Positions 1 to 7,848 of a stretch of DNA of 64,000 nt are shown in pieces (position 1 is the first letter of the stretch; the number at the start of each line of letters is the position of its first letter). Position numbers and translations under genes: made by a program. The stretch lies in assembly GCA_019245415.1 (NCBI GenBank), contig JAFARO010000004.1:310001-374000 (forward strand). Reading direction: 5' to 3'. Under the pieces are notes generated by a model. The model saw nothing but the letters and a program-made list of their open reading frames with translations, did not search any database and had not been told where the DNA came from. Source of the stretch: Alphaproteobacteria bacterium (GTDB taxonomy: Bacteria > Pseudomonadota > Alphaproteobacteria > Micropepsales > Micropepsaceae).

Positions 1-426
1 AGGCTCTCGATCTTCGTGCTGGCGATCTTCGTCGGCTATTTCGTGGTCTGGAGCGTGACGCCGGCGCTGCACACGCCGTTGATGAGCGTCACCAACGCCA
101 TCTCGTCGGTGATCGTGGTCGGCGCGCTGATCGCGGTGTCGGTTTCAGCTCTGGCGCCGGCGCATCCACCTGCGGCGCGCAACGAAATGCAAAGCGCGGC
201 GACCGGTTCCAACGTATTGGTTCTCTCGACGAACGCCTCCCAAGAAACAATCGCGAGCGCGATCAACGGGACGGTGCGTAGGATCGATGCTGCTGCCGTC
301 AGGAGCGCATGGACCTCGAAAATTCTCGGCTTCGTCGCGCTGATCCTCGCCAGCGTGAACATCTTCGGCGGCTTCCTGGTCACCGCGCGCATGCTTGCCA
401 TGTACAAGAAGAAAGAGAAGGCATGA
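1..426 (+). CDS. pntA: NAD(P) transhydrogenase alpha subunit, membrane part (5' end outside window)
   Basis: The frame is open from the first base, so the start lies upstream of the window. The protein is the membrane-spanning part of the proton-translocating transhydrogenase, which uses the proton gradient to move hydride from NADH to NADP. The first visible segment contains VVWSVTPALHTPL and MSVTNAISS, highly conserved in PntA, and the end contains ASVNIFGGFLVT and MLAMYKKK. Between the two conserved membrane blocks is an unusually long hydrophilic stretch of roughly 60 residues rich in Ala, Ser, Asn and Thr; in the homologues I remember this linker is much shorter. The stop codon overlaps the pntB start as ATGA, so the two are translationally coupled. 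Confidence 0.93.
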   Translation, partial: RLSIFVLAIFVGYFVVWSVTPALHTPLMSVTNAISSVIVVGALIAVSVSALAPAHPPAARNEMQSAATGSNVLVLSTNASQETIASAINGTVRRIDAAAVRSAWTSKILGFVALILASVNIFGGFLVTARMLAMYKKKEKA

Positions 427-1832
427 GCGCCGCGTTGCAAGCCGATCTCGCGGCACTCGCCTATCTCGTTTCCGGCGTGCTCTTCATCCTGGCGCTGCGC
501 GGGTTGTCGTCGCCGGTGTCGAGCCGGGCGGGCAACCGCTATGGCATGATCGGCATGGCGCTGGCGGTGGCGACGACCTTGTGGGTCGCGGGCGTCGTCG
601 ACGCGCTGACCTGGGGATTGATCGCCGGCGGCATCGCCATCGGCGGCGTCATCGGCGCGATCACCGCGCGGCGCATCGCCATGACCGCGATGCCGCAGCT
701 CGTCGCGGCGTTCCACTCGCTGGTGGGCCTGGCCGCGGTGCTTGTCGCAGCCGCCGCGTTCTATTCGCCGGCAGCCTTCGGCATCGGAGCCGAAGGCGCC
801 ATCCGCGCCCAGAGCCTTGTCGAGATGAGCCTCGGCACCGCCATCGGCGCCATTACCTTCGCCGGCTCGATCATCGCGTTTGCCAAGCTCAACGGGAACA
901 TGAGCGGCGCGCCCATCCTGCTGCCGGCGCGCCACCTGCTCAATCTGCTGATCGCGGCCGCGATCATCGGCCTGATCGTCTGGTTCGTCATGGACCAGCA
1001 GGCCTGGATGTTCTGGGCCATCGCGGCGCTGTCCTTCGTCTTCGGCATCACGCTGATCATTCCCATCGGCGGCGCCGACATGCCGGTGGTGGTCTCGATG
1101 CTGAATTCCTATTCGGGCTGGGCTGCGGCCGGCATCGGCTTCACACTCGAGAACACCGCACTGATCATCACCGGCGCGCTGGTGGGTTCCTCGGGCGCCA
1201 TCCTCTCCTACATCATGTGCAAAGGCATGAACCGGAGTTTCATCTCCGTGATCATGGGCGGCTTCGGCGGCGAAGTCGCCGCGGCCGGCGGCAAGGTCGA
1301 AGCGCGGCCGGTGAAGCAGGGCTCGGCGGAGGACGCCGCCTTCATCATGAAAAACGCCGGCAGCGTCATCATCGTGCCCGGTTACGGGATGGCGGTGGCG
1401 CAGGCGCAGCACGCGGTGCGCGAGATGGCGGACATCCTCAAGAAAGAGGGCGTCAAAGTCTCCTACGCCATCCATCCGGTGGCCGGCCGCTTGCCCGGCC
1501 ACATGAACGCGCTGCTCGCGGAAGCCAATGTGCCGTATGACGAGGTGTTCGAGCTCGAGGACATCAACTCGGCCTTCGCCAATACCGATGTGGCTTACGT
1601 CATCGGCGCCAACGACGTCACCAACCCGGCCGCCAAGACCGATCCCAAATCGCCGATCTTCGGCATGCCGATCCTCGACGTCGAGAAGGCCAAGACCGTG
1701 CTCTTCGTCAAGCGCGGCATGGGCTCGGGCTATGCCGGTGTCGAGAACGAGCTTTTCTTCCGCGACAACACCATGATGCTGTTCGGCGACGCCAAGAAGA
1801 TGACCGAAGAGATCGTCAAGGCGCTGGGGTGA
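423..1832 (+). CDS. pntB: NAD(P) transhydrogenase beta subunit
   Basis: The beta subunit carries most of the proton-channel helices and the NADP(H)-binding domain III. The N-terminal half is a run of hydrophobic helices, and the C-terminal half contains the family signatures VIIVPGYGMAVAQAQ, HPVAGRLPGHMN and VIGANDVTNPAA, which bind NADP. It is 469 residues long, normal for PntB. The ATG at 423 overlaps the pntA stop, and the pntB stop in turn overlaps the ATG of the next gene (TGATG), so all three are probably one operon. Assignment is firm. Confidence 0.97.
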   Translation: MSAALQADLAALAYLVSGVLFILALRGLSSPVSSRAGNRYGMIGMALAVATTLWVAGVVDALTWGLIAGGIAIGGVIGAITARRIAMTAMPQLVAAFHSLVGLAAVLVAAAAFYSPAAFGIGAEGAIRAQSLVEMSLGTAIGAITFAGSIIAFAKLNGNMSGAPILLPARHLLNLLIAAAIIGLIVWFVMDQQAWMFWAIAALSFVFGITLIIPIGGADMPVVVSMLNSYSGWAAAGIGFTLENTALIITGALVGSSGAILSYIMCKGMNRSFISVIMGGFGGEVAAAGGKVEARPVKQGSAEDAAFIMKNAGSVIIVPGYGMAVAQAQHAVREMADILKKEGVKVSYAIHPVAGRLPGHMNALLAEANVPYDEVFELEDINSAFANTDVAYVIGANDVTNPAAKTDPKSPIFGMPILDVEKAKTVLFVKRGMGSGYAGVENELFFRDNTMMLFGDAKKMTEEIVKALG

Positions 1833-2275
1833 TGGCCGGCCTCCTCGATCGGGTGCTCGGCGTGCCGCTGTCGCGGGCGCGGCGCGACGCACTCATGGTC
1901 AACACGATTTCCGGCCGCAGTGGACCGGACGCCGCCGCGTATGTTCTCGCCGGCGTGCAGCACAACACCGAGAAGGCGGGCGCGCTGCTTGCAGCGCAGG
2001 GCATCTTCGCCATCGCCTGCACCTACGGGCTCGATCACGGCTGGCCGAGGAGCCTGGCAATTGCGGCGATTCTCCTGCTTGTGGCGGGGGCGATGCTGGC
2101 GATGTCGATGCTGCGCAGCACGGCCGCTCCCTTCCGTCACGGCGATCACGACGCGCGAATGGCGACGATGTTCCATGTGCTGATCTCGCGCATGGTAAGG
2201 TTCAACATCGCGCTCTATTGCACCTTCCTCTCCGTGCTGCTGCTGGGCATCGCCGCGATCCGGTTCGCGTATTGA
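1832..2275 (+). CDS. small inner-membrane protein of unknown function
   Basis: A 147-residue protein whose ATG overlaps the pntB stop, which makes it the last gene of the transhydrogenase operon. The N-terminal third is soluble and slightly basic. It is followed by three hydrophobic segments, roughly residues 50-62, 68-90 and 120-143, with a loop rich in His, Arg and Asp (around residue 100) between the second and third. I do not recognise the family. Its position suggests a link to the transhydrogenase, but nothing in its sequence shows a function. The upstream GTG at 1829 is a less likely start. Confidence 0.75.
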   Translation: MAGLLDRVLGVPLSRARRDALMVNTISGRSGPDAAAYVLAGVQHNTEKAGALLAAQGIFAIACTYGLDHGWPRSLAIAAILLLVAGAMLAMSMLRSTAAPFRHGDHDARMATMFHVLISRMVRFNIALYCTFLSVLLLGIAAIRFAY

Positions 2276-2297
2276 GGTTCTTTCCAATTACCCAAGA

Positions 2298-2391
2298 CGT
2301 CATGGCCGCCCTTGAGGCGGCCATCCAGTGCGCGAGCGTCCGCGAGCGCAGAAGACTTCGCTGGATGGCCGGGTCAAGCCCGGCCATGACG
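2298..2391. repeat. intergenic palindromic repeat (GTCATGGCCG type)
   Basis: The ends are mutually inverted, CGTCATGGCCG at 2298-2308 and CGGCCATGACG at 2381-2391, with further inverted segments inside (GGCGGCCATCCAG on the left, CTGGATGGCC on the right). The whole unit can fold into one long hairpin with a short asymmetric centre. It fills most of the gap between the transhydrogenase operon and the CPBP protease gene. It resembles the short palindromic intergenic repeats common in alphaproteobacterial chromosomes. Confidence 0.75.
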
Positions 2392-2480
2392 ATTAAGGAA
2401 AGAGTTCGCCCAAACGTCTCTGTGATAGGAACCGCATTCGCACCGCGCTACACTCGCACCGATCGAGCGGGGAGGGGGCC

Positions 2481-3380
2481 ATGGCCGCGATCGCAAATCT
2501 GTTCCTGGGAGAGGACCGCAGGCTGCGGCACATCTGGCGCGCGGCGATCTGGGCGGTACTGGTCTTCGCCGCGCTTCCGCCGCTGCTCGGTCTCGGCGCG
2601 GAACCGATCTTCAAGCGGCTGGGCCTCGCGCAGACGCTCAATCCCGGGGCGATCGCCTTCGTCGAGGCGTTCTATTTCGTCACAGCCTTCATCGCGACTC
2701 TGCCCTTCGCGCTATATGAGCGGCGCAGTCCGTTCAGTTATGGGCTCACGCCATCGCGCGCGCTCGATGCACCGCTGTGGGACGGATTGTTCGTCGGCGT
2801 CGCAATGGCCGGCGGCGTCATGGCGGGCATGATCTGGCTGGGCGGCATGCAGGTGCACGGCCTGGCAACCACGGGACAAGCCCTGCTGCTTTCGACGCTC
2901 GGCTGGATCGGCGCCAATATGTGCGTCGGCTTCGCGGAGGAGTTCTGGTTTCGCTCGTATCTTCTGCAGAGCCTGTGGCGCAGCCTGACCTTCTGGCCCG
3001 GCGCGCTGATCGTCGCTGCTGGATTTGCCGCCATCCATTATTTCAACAAGCCCGGCGAGAATATCGTGGACGTCATCACGCTGGTCGCCTTCTCGCTGTT
3101 GTGTTCCTACGGCGTGCTGCGGACCGGGACCTTGTGGTTCGCGGTCGGGCTGCATGCCGCGTTCGACTTCATGCAGCTCTTCGTCATCGGAACCAAGAAC
3201 GGCGGTCAGCTGCCGGTGGGACGGCTGCTCGATGCGACGTTTCAGGGACCCGCATGGCTTACCGGCGGCAGCCTCGGCACCGAGGCGAGCTATCTGATGT
3301 ATCCCGCCTTCGTGCTCGCCTTCCTTTTCGTCCGCCTGCGCTACCCCAAAGCCCAAGCGACGACCGCGGCGCCGCCGTGA
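2481..3380 (+). CDS. CPBP-family intramembrane glutamic protease (Abi family)
   Basis: A 299-residue multispanning membrane protein. The CPBP motifs are present in order: EEFWFR with Glu153, Glu154 and Arg158; His186 in FAAIHYF; and LHAAFDF with His225 and Asp229. These are the residues expected to form the active site. The family includes Rce1-type CAAX proteases and bacterial proteins linked to bacteriocin self-immunity, but the substrate here is unknown. The ATG at 2481 follows GGGGAGGGGGCC, a strong ribosome site. The stop overlaps a possible GTG start of the next gene, the pepsin-like protease, so the two may be co-translated. Confidence 0.88.
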   Translation: MAAIANLFLGEDRRLRHIWRAAIWAVLVFAALPPLLGLGAEPIFKRLGLAQTLNPGAIAFVEAFYFVTAFIATLPFALYERRSPFSYGLTPSRALDAPLWDGLFVGVAMAGGVMAGMIWLGGMQVHGLATTGQALLLSTLGWIGANMCVGFAEEFWFRSYLLQSLWRSLTFWPGALIVAAGFAAIHYFNKPGENIVDVITLVAFSLLCSYGVLRTGTLWFAVGLHAAFDFMQLFVIGTKNGGQLPVGRLLDATFQGPAWLTGGSLGTEASYLMYPAFVLAFLFVRLRYPKAQATTAAPP

Positions 3381-3415
3381 AGGCCCATCGGCGCGGTTCT
3401 GCCGTTCAGGCGCCA

Positions 3416-4558
3416 ATGGTCGCGCGCATTCCGATTACCAATGCGCTCGGTGGCGGCGACTATACCGGCCAGATCCAGATCGGCGCCGACCGACGGACAA
3501 TGAACGTGCTGTTGGACACCGGCAGCAGCCAGCTTGCGCTCGATGCGCGCAGATACAGGCTCACGCCCGGCGATGTGCCCACGAAGCTGGCGCAGGAATG
3601 CGTCTATGACGACGGCAGCGGCTGGACCGGCGCGGTGATCGAGACCACGGTGTCCGCCGGCATCTGGGGCGCGCCGCTGGTGCTCGAGAAGGCGCGTGTC
3701 GCGCTTGCTTATCGATCTTCCGGCCACATGTTCGACGGAATAGACGGTATCCTGGGCCTCGCCTATTCCGCGCTCGACGACGCGCGCGAGATGAAGGAGG
3801 TGACGTGGAACATACGGCTGCCGCATCTCGGCAGAAAGGGTGTGGGCAGGAAACTCCCGCCGTACCTGAAACAGCTCAAGCGGCTGGGCGTCGTCTCCGA
3901 CAGGTTCGGGTTCTATACGCGGCGCTCGATGGTCCGAGTCGGCCACGGCCGTGCCGCAGACGACATCATGAATCAGGGTGTGCTCGTCATCGGCGGCTCC
4001 AGCGACGGGCGCGAAAGCCGCGATCTGTTCGAAGGCCGATTCCAGACCGCGCGCGTGCTGGCGCAGAAATACTACAACACCAATCTCAAATCCGTGGCAG
4101 TCGGACGCCGTGCCGCCATCGCGGTAAGGCCGACACACAGCAAGCCCTTGCCGTCGAACTCCATCGTCGACAGCGGCACCAACGGGATCTACCTTCCGAA
4201 GAGACTGCTCGAGAAAATGGTGGACGAGTTCGCGCCTGAGCAGCAGAAGATGCTGCGCCGCGCACTGCACGGCTACACGGTGTGGGCGCGCGACCTCGAC
4301 CTCGCGCGATGGCCCGATATCGCGTTCGTGCTGCAAGGCCGCAAGCGCGGGCCGGATGCCCGGCTCAAGCTGAAGGCCTGCGACTACTGGCAGGTCGATG
4401 CGTGGCGCAAGGGCCATGCGCTCACAGTTTTCGGCAAGAGCGCACCCGGCGACGGCGTCATCCTGGGCCTGCCCCTGATGAACGGCTATTTCACAATCTT
4501 CGACGGCGAGGCCGATCGTGGCTTCGGCGAAGTCCGTTTCGCGCGTCGCAAGGGCTGA
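3416..4558 (+). CDS. pepsin-like (family A1) aspartic protease
   Basis: A 380-residue two-lobed aspartic protease. The first catalytic motif is DTGSS with Asp34, the second VDSGTN with Asp252. Between them are a flap-like segment around Tyr64 (YDDGSGWTG) and the typical DGILGLAY. Near the C-terminus ILGLPLMNGYFTIFD corresponds to the usual ILG-D-F-L-Y-x-VFD region of pepsins. Both lobes are present, unlike retropepsins. There is no signal peptide, so it is probably cytoplasmic, like the few characterised bacterial pepsins such as shewasin. I chose the ATG at 3416. A GTG at 3377 that overlaps the stop of the CPBP gene would add 13 residues and suggests coupling. Family A1 is rare in bacteria. 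Confidence 0.87.
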   Translation: MVARIPITNALGGGDYTGQIQIGADRRTMNVLLDTGSSQLALDARRYRLTPGDVPTKLAQECVYDDGSGWTGAVIETTVSAGIWGAPLVLEKARVALAYRSSGHMFDGIDGILGLAYSALDDAREMKEVTWNIRLPHLGRKGVGRKLPPYLKQLKRLGVVSDRFGFYTRRSMVRVGHGRAADDIMNQGVLVIGGSSDGRESRDLFEGRFQTARVLAQKYYNTNLKSVAVGRRAAIAVRPTHSKPLPSNSIVDSGTNGIYLPKRLLEKMVDEFAPEQQKMLRRALHGYTVWARDLDLARWPDIAFVLQGRKRGPDARLKLKACDYWQVDAWRKGHALTVFGKSAPGDGVILGLPLMNGYFTIFDGEADRGFGEVRFARRKG

Positions 4559-4635
4559 AGACATGCGGCGAGCGCAATGGCGGCCTGCCCCAAACCGACC
4601 CGCGCATCGGCGACACGCGTGCTAGAAACGCGGCC

Positions 4636-4986
4636 ATGAATCACTATCACACCTGGTTCGACCTCAAGCCCGGAACCAAGGATGCCGAGTTCGCGCGCAG
4701 CATGGCGCGCTACATGGGACACCTGAAGGACAAGGGCCTGATCGAAGGCTGGAGGCTGACGCGACGCAAGCTGGGCTTCGGGCCGGCGGAGCTGGGCGAA
4801 TTCCACATCGTCATGGAGACCAAAGACCTGGCGCAGCTCGATGCCGCCTTCAACCATGTGGCGGCGCGCCGTGAGCCCGTGGAGAGCGTGCATTTCGACG
4901 TCAATGCCCATGTTCAGAACCTCAAGATCGCGCTCTATCGCGACTTTCCCGATCCCGTCCGCTACGAGGGCGAGGAAAGGTTCTGA
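4636..4986 (+). CDS. DUF6614-like small protein
   Basis: A 116-residue soluble protein beginning MNHYHTWFDLKPG. Its conserved blocks IEGWRLTRRKLGFGP, GEFHIVMETKDLAQLD and ALYRDFPDP match my memory of a small alphaproteobacterial family called DUF6614. The pattern resembles a ferredoxin-like alpha/beta dimer fold, but no function is known to me. The ATG at 4636 is the first Met that gives the conserved N-terminus. It stands alone between the pepsin gene and the next small gene. Confidence 0.78.
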   Translation: MNHYHTWFDLKPGTKDAEFARSMARYMGHLKDKGLIEGWRLTRRKLGFGPAELGEFHIVMETKDLAQLDAAFNHVAARREPVESVHFDVNAHVQNLKIALYRDFPDPVRYEGEERF

Positions 4987-5091
4987 AGCCACGAATTCAG
5001 CCCAAAGCATTGTCCGGGCTGCGCGATTTGGCGTTGGCGTCGCGCGTTGCACCCGTCTATTCTCCGCCCCTCGATTTTTTGGGAGCGCAGG

Positions 5092-5562
5092 ATGGCGAAT
5101 AACAATCAGGACTCGGCGCGCGGGCCCGATCGCAGGCTCTGGATCGCGGCCGGCGGCGTCGCCGCCGTCGCGGTCGTGCTTGCGGGCCTCGGCGGTTGGT
5201 GGCTCGGCCACGATCACCGGCCAAAGGTCGCCGTGCACTTGCCGAAGCTGATCGGGCTGTTGGGCGAGAACACCACGATGCTCGACACCTCGCTGCCCGA
5301 TCGCGAAAAGCTTTGCGATGCGGCGCTGACGCGCGCGCTCGATTTCGGCGCGATGCCGACCGGCAGCCACCTCGCTGACAGCGACGCCAAGCCTGCCCAG
5401 CCCGAGGGCCGCTACACCTGCGATGCCGAGGCGGGCGACGGCAAATATACCCTCGAGATCGACACCAGATGTCCTGCGACCCAGCAAAATGCTTGCTTCG
5501 CGCTCGACGGCATCCGCCGCGAAGACGGCACGTGGACCTACCGCCGCGAGAACCAAACGTAA
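5092..5562 (+). CDS. membrane-anchored hypothetical protein
   Basis: A 156-residue protein with a charged N-terminus, one hydrophobic helix at about residues 14-36, then a periplasmic-facing domain of about 120 residues. The domain has four cysteines (in KLCDAA, YTCDAE and the CPATQQNAC region), which could form disulfides outside the cytoplasm. The start at 5092 is preceded by GGGAGCGCAGG. I do not recognise the family. It ends 13 bases before mmsA, so it may share that transcript. Confidence 0.7.
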   Translation: MANNNQDSARGPDRRLWIAAGGVAAVAVVLAGLGGWWLGHDHRPKVAVHLPKLIGLLGENTTMLDTSLPDREKLCDAALTRALDFGAMPTGSHLADSDAKPAQPEGRYTCDAEAGDGKYTLEIDTRCPATQQNACFALDGIRREDGTWTYRRENQT

Positions 5563-5575
5563 GAGGTTTCCTTCC

Positions 5576-7075
5576 ATGAAAGAACTGACGCACTTCATCG
5601 CCGGCAAGCCTGTGAAGGGCGCTTCCGGGCGCTATGGCGACATCTTCAATCCCGCGACGGGGGAGGTGCAGGCCAGGGTTCCCTTGGCGGCCAAGGGGGA
5701 GATGCGTCAGGCGGTCGAGGCCGCGCTCAAGGTCTTTCCCGAGTGGTCGAGCGTCAATCCGCAGCGCCGCGCCCGCGTCATGTTCAATTTCAAGGCGCTG
5801 GTCGAGAACAACATGGACGAACTCGCCCGCATGCTGTCGAGCGAGCACGGCAAGGTGCTGGCCGACTCGCGCGGCGACGTGCAGCGCGGCCTGGAAGTGA
5901 TCGAATTCGCCTGCGGCATCCCGCATCTGATGAAAGGCGAGTACACCGAAGGCGCCGGCCCCGGCATCGACATCTATTCGATGCGCCAGCCCCTGGGCGT
6001 GGTCGCCGGCATCACGCCTTTCAATTTCCCTGCGATGATCCCGATGTGGATGTTCGGCGTCGCCATCGCCTGCGGCAATTGCTTCATCAACAAGCCGAGC
6101 GAGAAGGACCCCAGCGTCCCCTTGCGGCTGGCGGAGCTGATGATGGAGGCCGGCGCGCCGGCCGGCGTGCTGCAGGTCGTCAACGGCGACAAGGAAGCGG
6201 TCGACGCCATCCTCGACGATCCCGACATCCAGGCGGTGAGCTTCGTCGGATCGTCGGCGATCGCCCATTACGTCTATTCGCGCGGCACGGCGAACAACAA
6301 GCGCGTGCAGGCGATGGGCGGCGCCAAGAACCACGCCATCATCATGCCCGATGCCGATCTCGACCAGGTGACCAACGAGCTGATCGGCGCGGGCTATGGC
6401 TCGGCGGGCGAGCGCTGCATGGCGATCTCGGTCGCGGTGCCGATCGGCGAGAAGACCGCGGACGCGCTGGTCGAACGGCTCAAGCCGCGCGTCGAGGCGC
6501 TGCGCGTCGGCCTTCCGACCGATCCGGATGCCGATTACGGCCCGCTGGTGACGAAGGAGCATCGCCAGAAGGTCTTGAACTATATCGAGATGGGCGTGAA
6601 GGAAGGCGCCGAGCTCGTCGTCGACGGCCGCGGCTTCAAGATGCAGGGCTACGACAACGGATTCTATCTCGGCGGCTCGTTGTTCGACCGCGTCACGCCT
6701 GAAATGACGACCTACAAGGACGAGATTTTCGGACCGGTGCTGCAGATCGCGCGCGCCAAGGACTATGACGAAGCGGTGGCGCTGCCGTCGACGCATCAAT
6801 ACGGCAACGGCGTCGCCATCTTCACCCGCGACGGCGACGCGGCGCGCGACTTCGCCGCCAAGGTCCAGGTCGGCATGGTTGGCATCAACATCCCGATCCC
6901 GGTGCCGCTCGCCTATCATACCTTCGGCGGCTGGAAGCGCTCGGCCTTCGGCGACATCAACCAGCACGGCCCCGAAGGCGTGCGCTTCTACACCCGCATC
7001 AAGACCGTCACGCAGCGCTGGCCCAAGGGCGGCGTGCGCGAAAAGGCGAGCTTCGTCATCCCGACAATGAAGTAG
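5576..7075 (+). CDS. mmsA: methylmalonate-semialdehyde dehydrogenase (CoA-acylating)
   Basis: A 499-residue aldehyde dehydrogenase of the MmsA/IolA type, which converts malonate or methylmalonate semialdehyde to acetyl- or propionyl-CoA in valine, pyrimidine and inositol catabolism. Family signatures are GITPFNFPAMIPMWMF, VSFVGSS, QAMGGAKNHAIIMPDAD and the catalytic Cys281 in GSAGERCMAIS. The C-terminal PIPVPLAYHTFGGWK and FYTRIKTVTQRWP are characteristic of MmsA rather than other aldehyde dehydrogenases. The usual partner mmsB is not in this window. An ATG at 5576 follows an AAGAGG ribosome site. Confidence 0.96.
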   Translation: MKELTHFIAGKPVKGASGRYGDIFNPATGEVQARVPLAAKGEMRQAVEAALKVFPEWSSVNPQRRARVMFNFKALVENNMDELARMLSSEHGKVLADSRGDVQRGLEVIEFACGIPHLMKGEYTEGAGPGIDIYSMRQPLGVVAGITPFNFPAMIPMWMFGVAIACGNCFINKPSEKDPSVPLRLAELMMEAGAPAGVLQVVNGDKEAVDAILDDPDIQAVSFVGSSAIAHYVYSRGTANNKRVQAMGGAKNHAIIMPDADLDQVTNELIGAGYGSAGERCMAISVAVPIGEKTADALVERLKPRVEALRVGLPTDPDADYGPLVTKEHRQKVLNYIEMGVKEGAELVVDGRGFKMQGYDNGFYLGGSLFDRVTPEMTTYKDEIFGPVLQIARAKDYDEAVALPSTHQYGNGVAIFTRDGDAARDFAAKVQVGMVGINIPIPVPLAYHTFGGWKRSAFGDINQHGPEGVRFYTRIKTVTQRWPKGGVREKASFVIPTMK

Positions 7076-7118
7076 AGTTGGTCAAGCTTGACCAACTTGC
7101 TTGACCAAGTTGGTCAAG
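7076..7118. promoter_or_regulatory. double palindromic operator of the Phd/PIN locus
   Basis: Two related palindromes lie just before the antitoxin start. Bases 7076-7097 form a perfect 22-base palindrome centred on GGTCAAGCTTGACC. Bases 7100-7118 form CTTGACCAA-G-TTGGTCAAG, 9-base arms around one base. Both contain the half-site TTGGTCAAG. Such paired palindromes are what an autoregulatory antitoxin dimer binds. TTGACC inside them could also serve as a -35 box. The antitoxin ATG is at 7136. Confidence 0.8.
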
Positions 7119-7135
7119 TCGCATAAACTGGTCCA

Positions 7136-7528
7136 ATGGTGCGCCAGGTCAATCTGTACGAAGCCAAAACCAATTTGTCGCAATTGGTGGAAGACGCCGC
7201 GCGCGGCGAAGAGATCGTCATCGCCAAGAACGGCAAGCCGATGGCGAAGCTTGTTGTTGCTGCGGCCGTGGGGGAGCAGCCGAAAAAGCGCGTCGGAGGC
7301 CAGTGGGCGAAACTCCTGACGCCCGAAGAGTTGGCGTATCGCCGGTCAGCACAATTCGACCGCGACTGGAAGGCGTGGGACAAGGAGATTGAAGACAGTT
7401 TCAACGTCCTTAAGGAAGACGCACGGGAGTTCGATTCGAAATGGCCGGCTACCTCCTCGACTCGAATGCCTTCCTCAACTTCAAAAGCGCGCAGGAAAAG
7501 CTCAAGCCGCAAACGCTCCAGACGATAG
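7136..7528 (+). CDS. Phd/YefM-family antitoxin
   Basis: The first 45 or so residues are a Phd/YefM DNA-binding domain: QVNLYEAKTNLSQLVEDA, then GEEIVIAKNGKPMAKLV. A charged, helical C-terminal region should wrap the toxin. The frame continues to 7528, 88 bases into the toxin gene in a different frame, and its last 27 residues are almost only Ser, Arg, Lys, Pro and Thr, as expected of an out-of-frame reading of the toxin gene. Either the protein really has this basic tail or a frame disruption removed the natural stop near 7440. The family part and the start at 7136 are clear; the end is uncertain. Confidence 0.82.
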   Translation: MVRQVNLYEAKTNLSQLVEDAARGEEIVIAKNGKPMAKLVVAAAVGEQPKKRVGGQWAKLLTPEELAYRRSAQFDRDWKAWDKEIEDSFNVLKEDAREFDSKWPATSSTRMPSSTSKARRKSSSRKRSRR

Positions 7529-7848
7529 AGGATCCCTATAACCACGTCGCGGTCAGCTTGGCGAGCATTTGGGAAATGGGGATTAAAGCCGCCAATGGCA
7601 AACTGCCTGATTATGCAGCATTGATCTCAGGCGGCACAGGAGCAGTTGAAGCTGCGGTGCGCGAATCCGGCTTCGAGTTTCTCGCCGTCACGCTTCGGCA
7701 TGCGCTTGCCGCGCCGCTGCTGCCTCAGCACCACAGGGACCCTTTCGACAGGATGCTCATTGCACAAGCTCTGGAGGAAGACCTGATCTTGATCTCCAGC
7801 GATCGGATTTTTGAGCGCTATCCCGGCCTGCGCGTGCTCCGGGCTTAG
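7441..7848 (+). CDS. PIN-domain toxin (VapC-like)
   Basis: A 135-residue PIN-domain protein, expected to be a magnesium-dependent RNase. Acidic residues sit where the family needs them: Asp7 in YLLDSNAF, Glu45 in SIWEMGIK, Asp100 and Asp103 in HHRDPFDRMLIAQA, and Asp121 in SSDRIF. The HHRDPFDR form is typical of the subgroup paired with Phd-type antitoxins. The gene begins inside the upstream antitoxin frame, consistent with a coupled toxin-antitoxin pair. Confidence 0.9.
   Translation: MAGYLLDSNAFLNFKSAQEKLKPQTLQTIEDPYNHVAVSLASIWEMGIKAANGKLPDYAALISGGTGAVEAAVRESGFEFLAVTLRHALAAPLLPQHHRDPFDRMLIAQALEEDLILISSDRIFERYPGLRVLRA

Noticed and set aside
36..1892. A 618-codon open frame on the minus strand opposite pntA and pntB
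   Set aside because: It is rich in His, Arg, Asp and Gly with no hydrophobic core or motif, as expected for the antisense of a GC-rich gene; the plus-strand genes are certain.
5057..6967. Long minus-strand frame opposite mmsA
   Set aside because: Composition dominated by Arg, Asp, Ala and His, no motif; shadow of mmsA.
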